Below are positions 34,447 to 44,600 of a stretch of 64,000 bases of DNA, one piece after another. Made by a program: the position numbers and the translations under genes. The notes beneath the pieces were generated by a model. The model saw only the letters and a list, made by a program, of their open reading frames with translations, was not told where the DNA came from and ran no database searches. Within the stretch, counting starts at the first letter, position 1. Every line of letters starts with the position of its first letter. The stretch comes from an uncultured Granulosicoccus sp. (GTDB lineage: Bacteria; Pseudomonadota; Gammaproteobacteria; Granulosicoccales; Granulosicoccaceae), in assembly GCA_947495035.1 (NCBI GenBank), contig CANLXI010000023.1, positions 54,139 through 118,138 of the forward strand, written 5' to 3'.

Positions 34447-36207
34447 TCAGAGATCCGGTCCGAGTGACAGGTGAACCCGGAATCCACCGACGTCGTCAGG
34501 GTCATTGACCGGAACGGCCAGATCGATGCGAAAGGGGCCGACGGGTGATTGCCAGCGCAAGCCGACCCCGGCGCCAACGGAATAACCGTCACTGTAATTG
34601 TTGAAGGCACGGCCCGCATCCGCAAAGACGGCGGCACTCCAAAGGTCAAGAAAGCGATAGTTGTATTCGATGTTGGCAACTTCCAGAAAGCGTCCGCCGA
34701 CGGCCTCACCATCGGTGTTCTTGGGCGAGATATCCTTGTATCGAAACCCGCGAACGCTGCGATCACCGCCAGCAAAGAATCGCTGGGTGATCGGCACGCG
34801 AGGATAGTCATTCGACTGGATGACGCCGTACTGCAGTGTGCCGATGAGCGTGTTGCGATCGGAGATGGCTCGCAAGTAACGGAACCTGCCCGTTGCCTTC
34901 AGAAAGTCGATGGTGGACAGAGCCTCTTTCGAGCCACCCATGATCTGAAAGCTGGCGGACTGACCCCAGGTAGGAAAGGGTGAGCCCTTGCTGCGACTGC
35001 GGCTGTAGCTGACACCGGGCAGCACCAGGTCGGTGGACTGCTCGACACCATTGTCACCGGCGGTGAAGGTCTCCCGCTCCCAACGCAGAAAGATCGATTC
35101 TATCCATTGCGTCGAGGTCCTCGATACACGCTGGAAATTCAATGTGCCCAGAAACGAGTCATTGTCACCGGTAGTGTCATTGAGCAGACCATATTCAATG
35201 CCCCAGTAGTTGAACAGGGGCTCGTTGCGGCGTGGAATCCGGTAGGCGATACTGGCATTCTGCAGGTCTCGGGAGACGCCGAACTGGGTCGAGATGGAGT
35301 GCCCTCGGCGGTTGATCAGGGGCTTGTCCCAGTTCAGCTTGACTCTGGCTCTGGTGTCGGTTGAATAGCCGATGCCCACGGCCACCTCGTTTTCGTCACG
35401 GGTCTTCAGATTGACCTTGACCGGCACTCGCGTGCCGTAGCGCCGATCCTGCTGAGGGATGACCCTGACACTCTGGAAATAGCCGCTGGTCTGCAGATTC
35501 TGCGTCAGCTCACCGATCAGGCTGGATTCGTAAGGGTCGCCGGTGTCGAACGGCAGCCAGCGCTCCAGAAAGGTGCGACTGAAGATGTTCTGTTCGAAAA
35601 TGATGTCGCCAAAGGTGTAGCGCGGCCCGCTGACGGCTGTCAGTGTGATGTCTGCCGTGAGTTGCCGGCGGCTGACTCTCACCGCAGCGTCGGAAAACTC
35701 GAACTGGAAGTAGCCCAGATCCTGCGCTTGATCCAGCAGCAGCGATTTGGTCGATTCATACTGCCCGGAGACGAAGATATTGCCTTTTCTGATGGGCAGA
35801 TCGTCCAGTATACGGGTGTAGGACGGGTCGTCTTGCGCGTCTCCCTGTATCTGGATGGCGATGTTGTTGATCCGTACCGGGTCATTGGGCGTGACCGTGA
35901 TGGAGACCACCGTATTGCCGCTGGAGGCATCCCTTCTGTCCGATACCTGAACGTCGGCAGCGTAATAACCCAGTGCGCTGAGGGCCGCAGCGCTCTGTTG
36001 CGGAAGACCGGCAATGTATCGTCGGTATTGCCGGCTTTCCTCGGCTGGCGGCGGTTTGCCGACCACCAACTCGATGTTCTGCTTGAGTTCTCCCTTGACA
36101 CCGCTGACGGTCAGCGTGGTGTCGGCCAGGCTAGCCCCCAGCGGCAGCAGGATCAGCAGGCAGGTCGCGACAAGTCTGTGGAAAGAGTTGGAGGCAGTAC
36201 TGTTCAC
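34447..36207 (-). CDS. tamA: Outer membrane assembly factor TamA
   Basis: A 586-residue Omp85-family protein. A signal peptide (LVATCLLILLPLGASLA) is followed by three POTRA-like segments (about residues 30-265) and a 16-strand barrel. The barrel shows the conserved RFFAGGDRSVRGFRYKDISP motif near residue 475 and VGAGVGLRWQSPVGPFRIDLAVPV near the end. TamA sits in the outer membrane and TamB docks to it. It is directly upstream of tamB. Confidence 0.94.
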   Translation of the reverse strand: MNSTASNSFHRLVATCLLILLPLGASLADTTLTVSGVKGELKQNIELVVGKPPPAEESRQYRRYIAGLPQQSAAALSALGYYAADVQVSDRRDASSGNTVVSITVTPNDPVRINNIAIQIQGDAQDDPSYTRILDDLPIRKGNIFVSGQYESTKSLLLDQAQDLGYFQFEFSDAAVRVSRRQLTADITLTAVSGPRYTFGDIIFEQNIFSRTFLERWLPFDTGDPYESSLIGELTQNLQTSGYFQSVRVIPQQDRRYGTRVPVKVNLKTRDENEVAVGIGYSTDTRARVKLNWDKPLINRRGHSISTQFGVSRDLQNASIAYRIPRRNEPLFNYWGIEYGLLNDTTGDNDSFLGTLNFQRVSRTSTQWIESIFLRWERETFTAGDNGVEQSTDLVLPGVSYSRSRSKGSPFPTWGQSASFQIMGGSKEALSTIDFLKATGRFRYLRAISDRNTLIGTLQYGVIQSNDYPRVPITQRFFAGGDRSVRGFRYKDISPKNTDGEAVGGRFLEVANIEYNYRFLDLWSAAVFADAGRAFNNYSDGYSVGAGVGLRWQSPVGPFRIDLAVPVNDPDDVGGFRVHLSLGPDL

Positions 36208-36625
36208 GAAAATGACGTTACCGGAGATGAGGCCGCAGGTCTGGCATGATCGGCAGCTTCAGCCAGCGTTGGAAGGCCAACGCAATACAGAATTCGACGA
36301 TGAAAGGCCTGCCTTTCGCGAACGTATGCAAGAGCTGTACTCCCCGTGACAATATAGTCGTTAAGCATCTGCTTTTGTGATGAATTCAACGGCTCGCAGT
36401 TCCCTTGAGCGGATGAATCCAGTCTGGCAGCGAGCGCACGATTTCATGCCGACTGTCACGACAATTTGTAACACTTACATGGTTTGGTTTCTGGTCAAGT
36501 GAACCACGTTTACTTCAGATACTTACCTCGATTGATGCGGGCTGCACCCGGCATTGGCGGCGTTCGCCTTACCGCAACGCGTCCGCTGCTTGCAGACGTG
36601 TATAGAAAGGTAATACCGGAACACT
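36208..36625. other. Intergenic region between glpE and tamA
   Basis: These 418 bp lie between two minus-strand genes. I see no gene, no clear terminator and no repeat array. Part of it must hold the tamA-tamB promoter. Confidence 0.5.
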
Positions 36626-36949
36626 TCAGTCAGGCTCACAATCATCCGGAAATCGGGCTGACCACTCGGCGTAGCCTCCGTCAAGGCTGAAGACCTGGGC
36701 GAAGCCCTTTTCGGCCAGGTAGGCGCCGGCACTCTGGCTCATGTTGCCGTGGTAGCAGCAGACGATCAGCGGAATGTCCTGGTCTGTGTCTTCGATATAG
36801 GACTGGATACCGGTATTGTCCATATGAACGGCATCAGTGATATGACCCACACGAAAGCTGTCGGCGTCACGGATGTCGATAACATTGACCTCGCGGTTCA
36901 GCATCATCTGATGTGCGTCGTCGACTGACAGGCGAGCGTATTGAGACAT
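36626..36949 (-). CDS. glpE: Thiosulfate sulfurtransferase GlpE (single-domain rhodanese)
   Basis: A 107-residue single rhodanese domain. The active-site loop VCCYHGNMSQSAG carries the catalytic cysteine and closely matches GlpE (CCYHGN). It moves sulfane sulfur from thiosulfate to acceptors such as cyanide or thioredoxin. VNVIDIRDADSFRVGHI is the conserved CH2A-like segment. The ATG at 36949 has a good ribosome site (AGGA, five bases upstream). It is divergent from truD. Confidence 0.93.
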   Translation of the reverse strand: MSQYARLSVDDAHQMMLNREVNVIDIRDADSFRVGHITDAVHMDNTGIQSYIEDTDQDIPLIVCCYHGNMSQSAGAYLAEKGFAQVFSLDGGYAEWSARFPDDCEPD

Positions 36950-37053
36950 GTATTTCCTGTTTCCCGTATGAGTACGCTGCGCATTGTACTATCCAACCGC
37001 GTCGCTCACTGGCTTCCGCTCTTTCACAATTCTCTGTCGAAACCTGTCCGCCC

Positions 37054-38151
37054 ATGTCTGATATGCCTGCCGCCCTGGGGCCCGCTCTGTTCTCCGCCTC
37101 CTTCAAGGTGCTTGCTGCCGACTTTCGGGTAGATGAAGTGCTGGGTATCGAGCCGGATGGTGCTGGTGAGCACTGGCTGCTGCAGATCGAAAAGACGGCG
37201 ACCAATACCGATGAAGTGGCGAGCCTGCTGGAGTCCACCTGCTCGGCGAACTCGGCTGATGTCGGTCTGTCGGGCATGAAAGATCGGCATGCGGTGACGA
37301 CACAATGGTTCAGCGTACGCTCGCCAGTGCCTCGGGAACAGATCGAACAAGCCCTGCAGACATTCAATGAGCAACAGACTGCATCGGCCGCTGCATCCGG
37401 CGGCAAGCAGCTGAGGCTGCTGCAGGCAGCCCGACATTCACGCAAGTTGCGCCGCGGCACGCACAGCGCCAACGCCTTCGTCATCATTCTGCGCGACCTG
37501 AACGCCCTGGCCGAGCTCGATGATGCCGATCTTGCCTCCCGCGTGAAACAGCGGCTCGAGCAGATCCGACAGTGCGGATTTCCCAATTACATCGGCCCAC
37601 AGCGCTTTGGTCGTGGCGGGCAGAATCTGGTGCGCGCGCGGCAGTGGTTCCGTCAGCCCAAAAAGCGCACGTCTCGCCAACAGCGCAGTCTGTGGCTGTC
37701 AGCCGCTCGCAGTGAGCTGTTCAATCGTGTCTGTGCAGCGCGGGTCGAGAACGACAACTGGCAGCAATTGCTGGCCGGTGAACCCGCGGCCCTTGCCGGC
37801 AGTCGCAGTTTCTTTGATTCGGAAACCGAATCGGCAGAGGATCTGGCAGCGCGTCTGAGTCGGTTCGATATTCATCCCAGTGCGCCCTGGTGGGGACGTG
37901 GCCGAACGCTGGCCAGTTCGACATGCGCTCAGTTCGAGGAGTCGGTGCTGAGTAATGCTGCTGATCTGTGTGCCGGGCTGGAACGCTCGGGATTGCCTCA
38001 GGAGCGACGTGCCTTGCGAGCCTGTGCCACCGACCTCCAGCACGAATGGCTGGATGCGAGAACGCTGCAGCTGGCTTTCCACTTGTCGCCGGGTGTTTTC
38101 GCCACCACCTTGCTCCGGGAATTGGGTCTGTGTGCCGAACCGGAACGATAA
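37054..38151 (+). CDS. truD: tRNA pseudouridine(13) synthase TruD
   Basis: TruD isomerises uridine 13 of tRNA-Glu. The catalytic aspartate is in GLSGMKDRHAVTTQWFSV, and the family motifs CGFPNYIGPQRFGRGGQN and LSAARSELFN are present, with the inserted TRUD domain between them. The frame is open back to 36913, but homology starts at MSDMPAALGPALFSASFKV, so the ATG at 37054 is used (365 residues). Its promoter would lie within or next to the start of the divergent glpE. Confidence 0.93.
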   Translation: MSDMPAALGPALFSASFKVLAADFRVDEVLGIEPDGAGEHWLLQIEKTATNTDEVASLLESTCSANSADVGLSGMKDRHAVTTQWFSVRSPVPREQIEQALQTFNEQQTASAAASGGKQLRLLQAARHSRKLRRGTHSANAFVIILRDLNALAELDDADLASRVKQRLEQIRQCGFPNYIGPQRFGRGGQNLVRARQWFRQPKKRTSRQQRSLWLSAARSELFNRVCAARVENDNWQQLLAGEPAALAGSRSFFDSETESAEDLAARLSRFDIHPSAPWWGRGRTLASSTCAQFEESVLSNAADLCAGLERSGLPQERRALRACATDLQHEWLDARTLQLAFHLSPGVFATTLLRELGLCAEPER

Positions 38152-38252
38152 TCCCGTTTTCGTGGCAGATGTTGTACCGTTCTGCTTGAAAGGCGGCTGC
38201 TTTCAGGGTCCGACCGGGGGTCGAGATCCGTTCAAATCGAGGTTGTATTGAC

Positions 38253-39122
38253 ATGGTGTGGGGAAAACTGCTGGGCGGTACGTTCGGCTTCATGATTGGC
38301 GGGCCATTGGGAGCCGTGCTGGGAGCCGCACTGGGTCATACCTTCGACAAGGGCATGAATCTGCAGCTGGCACACGACACGCCGGATGAAGATCTGCCAC
38401 CGGGAGATGCCGAACGTATCAAGATGGCGTTTTTCACCGCCACTTTCTCGGTCATGGGCTATATCGCCAAGGCCGATGGCAAGGTGGACAAGTCGGAGAT
38501 TGCGCTGGCCGAAGCACTGATGTCGCGCATGAACCTGGATGCCGAACTGCGTGCCGCCGCGATCAAGCTGTTCAATGAAGGCAAGCAGGAGGGATTCGAT
38601 GTCGAAGGCCTGGTCCTGCAATTTCGCCAGGAATGTCAGCGTCGCACCAGTCTCTACCGCATGTTCGTGGAGATTCTGATTCAGGCGTCGCTGGCCGATG
38701 GCGTCATGGCGCCCGAAGAAGAGGCAGCTCTGATGAAGGTGGCCGGGATTCTCGGTTTCTCGGAGTATTCCTTCAGGCAGCTGGAGATGCTGGTGCGTTT
38801 CAGCATGGGGGCCGACCAGTCAGCCGGTACCGGTCGTGGCTATGGGGCAGGGCGGGGCACCGGGCCGGGATCTCAGGGCCGTCGGCGCAGTTCGCCGGGC
38901 GTCGAGCGCATGAGTCTGGAGGATGCCTGTCAGGTGCTGGGCGTGCAATCGTCCGATGACAAGGCCTCGGTCAAGCGGGCCTACCGACGATTGATGAGCC
39001 AGCACCACCCGGACAAGCTGGTGTCCAAGGGGTTGCCGGATGAGATGATCAAGCTGGCCACCGACAAGACCCAGCATATCCAGAAGGCCTACGAGCGCAT
39101 CAAGGAGAGCAAGGGCTGGTAG
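38253..39122 (+). CDS. djlA: Co-chaperone DjlA
   Basis: A 289-residue membrane-anchored J-protein. The N-terminal glycine-rich segment GTFGFMIGGPLGAVLGAALGH resembles the dimerising transmembrane helix of DjlA. A TerB-like helical domain (about residues 55-190) and a Gly/Arg linker follow. The C-terminal J domain has the diagnostic HPD in SQHHPDKLVSKG. DjlA stimulates DnaK ATPase at the inner membrane and in enterobacteria influences the Rcs envelope response. No Rcs-like genes are seen here. It follows truD by about 100 bp. Confidence 0.94.
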   Translation: MVWGKLLGGTFGFMIGGPLGAVLGAALGHTFDKGMNLQLAHDTPDEDLPPGDAERIKMAFFTATFSVMGYIAKADGKVDKSEIALAEALMSRMNLDAELRAAAIKLFNEGKQEGFDVEGLVLQFRQECQRRTSLYRMFVEILIQASLADGVMAPEEEAALMKVAGILGFSEYSFRQLEMLVRFSMGADQSAGTGRGYGAGRGTGPGSQGRRRSSPGVERMSLEDACQVLGVQSSDDKASVKRAYRRLMSQHHPDKLVSKGLPDEMIKLATDKTQHIQKAYERIKESKGW

Positions 39123-39273
39123 AGCGGGGGCCGGAGCAGGCTCGAATTGCCGGCTCCGGCTGGCGTGCAAATGGCCTGCTGGCACTTGCCAATGGCACGG
39201 ACTCCGTATCCCCGCCAGTCGGCCGCAACGCCTGCGTACGTGGGCGTCCGACAAAGACAACCCTATCGTCCGA

Positions 39274-39801
39274 TCAAACCTCGTTGAGGCGGGGCATCAG
39301 TTGTACGAGGTTGCAGGGTCTGGTGCGAGCGTCCAGCTGATGCGAGATGAGTTTCTCCCAGGCGGTCATGCAGGCACCACTGGAACCGGGCAGTACGAAC
39401 AGATAAGTGGCATTGGCAACACCTGCCACGGTGCGTGATTGCAGCGTGGATGTCTTGATGTCCTCGTAGGAAAGCACGCGGAACATCTCACCGAATCCTT
39501 CGATCTCCTTGTCCATCAGAGGCTTGATGGCTTCGGGGGTGCCGTCACGGCCAGTGATGCCGGTACCACCGGTGGTCAGCACCACATCGACTTCCGGATC
39601 GGCAATCCAGCGGGACACCACGGCGCGAATGGCGTATTTGTCGTCGCGAACCAGAGCCTTTTCGTAGTGCTGGTGGCCGGACGCGGTCAGGGCCGTCACC
39701 AGTTTCTTGCCTGAAACATCTTCCTCTTCGGTGCGTGTGTCGGAGATGGTCAGCACCGCAATGTTAAGCGGCTTGAATTTACTGAAATTTGTATTGCTCA
39801 T
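39274..39801 (-). CDS. moaB: Molybdenum cofactor biosynthesis protein B
   Basis: A 175-residue MoaB/MogA-fold protein with the MPT-binding motif TTGGTGITGRDGTPEA and the later FVLPGSSGACMTAWEKLI. MogA/MoaB proteins adenylylate molybdopterin before metal insertion. The role of the MoaB form in bacteria that also carry MogA is less certain. No other molybdopterin gene is in the window. It is divergent from rluB by 47 bp and convergent with djlA across 150 bp without a clear terminator. Confidence 0.92.
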   Translation of the reverse strand: MSNTNFSKFKPLNIAVLTISDTRTEEEDVSGKKLVTALTASGHQHYEKALVRDDKYAIRAVVSRWIADPEVDVVLTTGGTGITGRDGTPEAIKPLMDKEIEGFGEMFRVLSYEDIKTSTLQSRTVAGVANATYLFVLPGSSGACMTAWEKLISHQLDARTRPCNLVQLMPRLNEV

Positions 39802-39848
39802 AGTGATGCATATTCAACATGACGAGGGCTCGCGCCTGTTAGACTTCG

Positions 39849-40670
39849 ATGATGGCGGAACGATTACAGAAAATACTGGCCAATACCGGTCTGGGTTCAC
39901 GGCGAGAGCTGGAAACCTGGATTGCGGCTGGCGAAATCAAGATCAATGGGCAAGTGGCCAAGTTGGGCGACCGGGCCGATCTCAACGACGATCTGGTGGT
40001 CAAGGGGCGATTCTACAAGGTCGTCACTGATGATCAGGATCTGCGTCGGGTCATTGTCTACCACAAACCCCTTGGCGAGGTCACCACCCGAGACGATCCG
40101 GAAGGTCGTCGTACAGTCTTCGATCGCCTGCCGCGCTTGCATCATGGCCGCTGGATTGCCGTGGGACGGCTGGATATCAACACGCTGGGCCTGCTGCTGC
40201 TGACCAATGACGGCGAACTGGCCAATGCGTTGATGCATCCATCCTCGGAATTCGAACGCCAGTACGCTGTCCGCGTCAATGGTCGCGTCAGTCCGGAAAT
40301 CATCGAGCGTCTGGCAACCGGAGTCGAGCTGGAAGATGGCCCGGCAAAGTTCGAGAAGATTGTTGCTGAGGCGGATACCGAGCATGCCAATCAATGGTTT
40401 CGCGTATCGTTGAAAGAGGGGCGCAACCGCATGGTTCGACGGCTCTGGGAATCGCAGGACATGCAGGTCAGTCGCTTGATCAGAACCCGGTTCGGACCGG
40501 TGACTCTGCCGCGCTGGCTGGCTCGAGGCAAGGTATTCGAACTGCCACCGAAGGATATCGAGGACATTGCCAAGGCCGCAGGGCTGGAGCCGCGGCCGCC
40601 GGCCAAGTTGCGTATCATCCCCGTTCATCCCAGACACCGCCGCAAGGCACAGCAAAGAAGCCGTAAATGA
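39849..40670 (+). CDS. rluB: 23S rRNA pseudouridine(2605) synthase RluB
   Basis: A 273-residue RsuA/RluB-family enzyme. An N-terminal S4 RNA-binding domain (LQKILANTGLGSRRELETWI) precedes the catalytic domain with GRLDINTLGLLLLTNDGELAN, whose aspartate is the nucleophile, and EGRNRMVRRLWESQDMQV. The C-terminus is basic and ends in HPRHRRKAQQRSRK. RluB rather than RluE or RsuA is chosen by length and the basic tail. The stop overlaps the start of the next gene by four bases. Confidence 0.9.
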   Translation: MMAERLQKILANTGLGSRRELETWIAAGEIKINGQVAKLGDRADLNDDLVVKGRFYKVVTDDQDLRRVIVYHKPLGEVTTRDDPEGRRTVFDRLPRLHHGRWIAVGRLDINTLGLLLLTNDGELANALMHPSSEFERQYAVRVNGRVSPEIIERLATGVELEDGPAKFEKIVAEADTEHANQWFRVSLKEGRNRMVRRLWESQDMQVSRLIRTRFGPVTLPRWLARGKVFELPPKDIEDIAKAAGLEPRPPAKLRIIPVHPRHRRKAQQRSRK

Positions 40671-41002
40671 CAGAAGACAAGGTTCTCTACCGCGTGCGTT
40701 TCATCAGCCAGGACAAGGTGTATGAAATCTATGCTCGCGAGGTCTATCAGGGCGATCTGTACGGTTTTGTCGTGATCGAGCAACTGGTGTTCGACACCAA
40801 CAAGACGGTCGTTGTCGATCCGGGCGAGGAAAAGCTCAAGACCGAGTTTGAAGGGGTGACGCAGACCATCATTCCCATGCATTCCATCATCCGGATTGAT
40901 GAGGTGGAAAAGCGCGGCACGGCGAAAGTTGTCGAGCTGAAGGGTAACGTCACGCAATTTCCTTCGCCAATTTACACTCCGGGGCGTACACCGGACGCAT
41001 AA
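40667..41002 (+). CDS. DUF1820 family protein
   Basis: A small protein of 111 residues. YRVRFISQDKVYEIYAREV and GFVVIEQLVFD with MHSIIRIDEVEKRGTAKV match the DUF1820 family, which is common in gammaproteobacteria and has no known function. The ATGA overlap with rluB implies translational coupling, so a link to ribosome maturation is conceivable but unproven. The tRNA-Ser gene follows 62 bp later. Confidence 0.85.
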   Translation: MTEDKVLYRVRFISQDKVYEIYAREVYQGDLYGFVVIEQLVFDTNKTVVVDPGEEKLKTEFEGVTQTIIPMHSIIRIDEVEKRGTAKVVELKGNVTQFPSPIYTPGRTPDA

Positions 41003-41064
41003 ACAGGTTAAACTACGGCGCTCGACAGGTTGAGGTTCAATCGGTCGACGCAGGCAAGCAGTAC

Positions 41065-41156
41065 GGAGAGGTGGCCGAGTGGTCGAAGGCGCCAGCCTGG
41101 AAAGTTGGTATACGGGGTAACTCGTATCGAGGGTTCGAATCCCTCTCTCTCCGCCA
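41065..41156 (+). tRNA. tRNA-Ser, anticodon GGA
   Basis: The 92-nt sequence folds as a long-variable-arm tRNA. The acceptor stem GGAGAGG pairs with TCTCTCC, the D arm has GGCCGAGTGGTCGAAGGC, the anticodon stem is CCAGC/GTTGG with loop CTGGAAA (anticodon GGA), a long variable arm follows, then the T arm GGGTTCGAATCCC. CCA is encoded. It reads UCC and UCU codons. Confidence 0.97.
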
Positions 41157-41624
41157 ATTGCCCTCTGCGCAGGTGCGCAGTCAACCCCACCAGACCCAGA
41201 CTGGGCATCCGGTCAGCCGAAACACCATCTCCCATCGATAGTCATCCGCGGCAGTTGCCTTGCCGAAAGCGCATCGAGTGAAAAGCGAGGAAGGATGGTT
41301 GCCCGGTGAAGTGTCCTGTGGCTGAGATCTCGCTACCCATGCTTGTATTGATGCGGATGGAAGAGCAGGCCTCGCTGGTCAAGACATCTCGGTGACAGGT
41401 CGCCCGGGATTCATCAATGCGGTTCGTCAGATCAGTCTTTCAGCGTGCTGGCAGGCAATCCCGAAAAATTTCTGCACCATAGTGTGTCGTTGATTCGGTG
41501 CGATGTTGACTGATGGCAACGAGGTACTTTCCTCCGTCACAGTTCAAGGTTAAACTCCTTCTGCGTCACATTTCCGTCATGGCTGACGTCGAAACTATTC
41601 CGCTGTAAGAAACCTTGATCAGGA
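41157..41624. other. Intergenic region before the DUF1800 gene
   Basis: These 468 bp hold no convincing gene. A small perfect hairpin (CTGCGC, loop AGGT, GCGCAG at 41165-41180) lies just after the tRNA but has no T tract. The promoter of the DUF1800-DUF1501 operon must lie here. No confident hexamers were identified. Confidence 0.5.
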
Positions 41625-41633
41625 GTGTTCAGG

Positions 41634-44600
41634 ATGCCGAGACTTGCCCGCAAACCGCATGTGGCCATGCCTTCAAAAGGACTGCGAGGCAGCCTGAGAA
41701 AAGGGTATCTGGCCGCCGCCGTGCTCCTGTCGTGTCTGTTGTCGCCGGCATTTGCCACGACCTATTCGGATGCCGAGAGCGGTGTCGGAGATTGGCAGGT
41801 CTATGATCAATCACCGGCAGGTGCCGAGATTGTCACCGAATATGATGACATTCTGGAAAGTCAGGTCATCGAGACTCGCGGTGTCGGTCGCAACAACGGG
41901 TATCTGCTGGGTGGCACCAGCGCGGAAAACGGCTGGAACAACACCAGCGAGTTTCACGCCAATTGGCGTATGCAGGTCACGGAGGCCTATACGCTCTACA
42001 TCCGCATCGACACCAGCGATGGCTGGCGCTATCTGACCTATTCCAACAGCAACAGCGACGCTCTGGCCAATTCCACCGGCCAGTACATTCGCTACGGTCT
42101 TGGCAGCAGTTCAACAGATGGCACCTGGCGGGTGTTCAGTCGGGATCTGGCGAGTGACCTGACCAACGCCCAGCCTGAGAATACCTTGCTGGCGGTCAAC
42201 GGTTTTCTGGTGCGTGGCTCCATGCGCCTGGATGACATCACCCTGGCCACGGAAGCAGTCAATCAAACCGTGTTGCCTCCTGTGAGCAGTGTCGTCGATG
42301 CCACGGCAGAAGATGGCTCGACGGCTGGCTGGAAGATATTCGACAACTCACCGGCGGGTGCCACGATTGCGGTTGTCAGCGATGAACTCAGCGGCAGCCT
42401 GGTGTACGAGACGACGGGTGCCGGACGCAGCAATGGCTATCAGCTGGGAGGGCTGGATACGGTTGATGGCTGGAACAACCAGTCCGAGTTCCAGCTGGAT
42501 TGGGACATGCGGGTATCCGAGAACTATCAGGTCTATGTGCGCGTGGATACGGCCAATGGCTGGCGCTATCTGGTGTATTCCAACAGCAATTCGGATAGCT
42601 TGCTGGCCTCCAATGGTCGCAATATCGGCTTCGGACTGGGCAGTACCTCGAAGGACGGGCAGTGGCACACGTTCAGTCGTGATCTGGCCGCTGATCTGGA
42701 AATCGGTGAGCCTGGCAATACGCTCATCGCCGTTCACGGATTGCTGATTCGTGGCAGCCTGAGATTGGACAACATCCGCTTGTCGGCAGCAGACGACGTC
42801 GAGGCCATTGCACCCGAGGCACGCATCGCCGGAGGGGACCAGGTCCTGCTGATCGGCGACATCGTCGAACTCGATGGCTCGGGCAGCACCGACGATTCGG
42901 CGGTGGCCGCCTATCAGTGGACGGACGAGTCTGGCACCGTTCTGGGCTCCGATCCCGTGTTGAGCGTCAGCGCCGAATCGGCCGGTCTTTTCACCTATCA
43001 GCTGACGGTGACCGATGATGAAGGACTGAGCGATAGCGCGACAACGACGCTGACGGTTCAGGATGGTTCGGTTGCCACCATCTATGAAGATGGCGAGGAT
43101 TCTTCGACCAGTCGCTGGCGTATTGCCGATGCCTCGCCGTCGGGTGCGACTGTCGAGAACATCGTGGATGCGGATCAGGGGAGCCGTGTCATCGAACTCA
43201 GTGGCACCGACCAGCAGAACTCCTTCGTGATCGGTCACCACAACAGTCAGGCTCCCGGCTGGAACAATTTTCACCAGACGCACCTGCGCTGGTCGATGCA
43301 GACAGACGGCGGCTTCTCGGTGTATGTGCAACTGGAGACAGCGGACGGACTGCGGTATCTCATCTATGACCAGTACAGCACCGATCGTGGCAGTGACAGC
43401 GCGTCCAGTCTGCGATTCGGCCTGGGCAGCGGTGCCCATGACGGACACTGGCAGACTTTCACTCGCAATGTCTACGAGGATCTGGCGACCTTCCAACCCG
43501 ACAATGCATTGATTGCGGTTCATGGCGTGCAGTTTCGCGGCAGTTTCAGGGTGGACGACATCCAGATGTTCATCGCTACTGATGGTGGCGGCGGTGACGA
43601 GGGACCGGTGTACGAGGACGCCGAGGATTCATCCATTGCACGGTGGCGCATCACCGATACCACGCCTGGTGGTGCTGTGGTGGCCAATGTGCAGGACAAC
43701 GAACGCAACAGCCGGGTCATCGAACTTTCCGGCAACGGTCAGGCCAATGCCTATCTGATCGGCAATACCGACAGTCGCGGGGCTGGCTGGAACAATACCG
43801 AACAGTCGCATCTGCGCTGGTCGATGAAGACCGACGCGGGCTTCTCGGTCAATGTCCCGGTGGAAACCACACAGGGCTTTCGCTATCTGATCTACGATCA
43901 ATACAACGGCAACCGTGGCAATAGCAGCAGTAGCAACCTGCGCTATGGGCTGGGCAGCAGTGCTCACGACAATACCTGGCAGACATTCACCCGCAATGTG
44001 CGACAGGATCTGGCGGCCTTGCAACCGGACAACGAGCTGATTGCGGTCCACGGTGTGCAGTTCCGGGGCGACTTCCGGGTGGATGACATTCGCATGCTGA
44101 CGGTGACCGATGCACTGCCACTGGCTGCCTTGTCCGCCAGTCCGCTAGAGGGCGATGGACCCTTGTTGGCGAGTTTCGATGCCAGTGAATCCAGTGATGA
44201 CAATGGCATCGTCAGCTACTCCTTCGACTTCGGTGATGGAAGTGAGCCGGTCAGTGGCGAGCAGGATGAGGCATCCCACGTCTATCCGCTGGCGGGCAGC
44301 TACACGGCTGTCGTGACGGTCACGGATACGGCAGGTCAGCAATCCAGTGATCAGGTGACGATTCAGGTTCTGGATGATTCGCAGGCTCCGACGGCCAATC
44401 TGGTGGCCAGTGTCAGCGAAGGCGAGGCACCTCTGACAACCGTGTTCGATGCGTCGGGGTCCTCCGATAATCAGGCGATCGTGTCATACGCCTGGGATTT
44501 CGGTGATGGCGCTGTTCAGCAAGGTGAAGACCTGGTGTCCATCAGTCATGAATACACGGAGGCCGGGGAGTATACGGCGCGGGTAACGGTCAGCGATGCC

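Noticed and set aside
41165..41180. Terminator after tRNA-Ser
   Set aside because: The hairpin is short and lacks a T tract on either strand.
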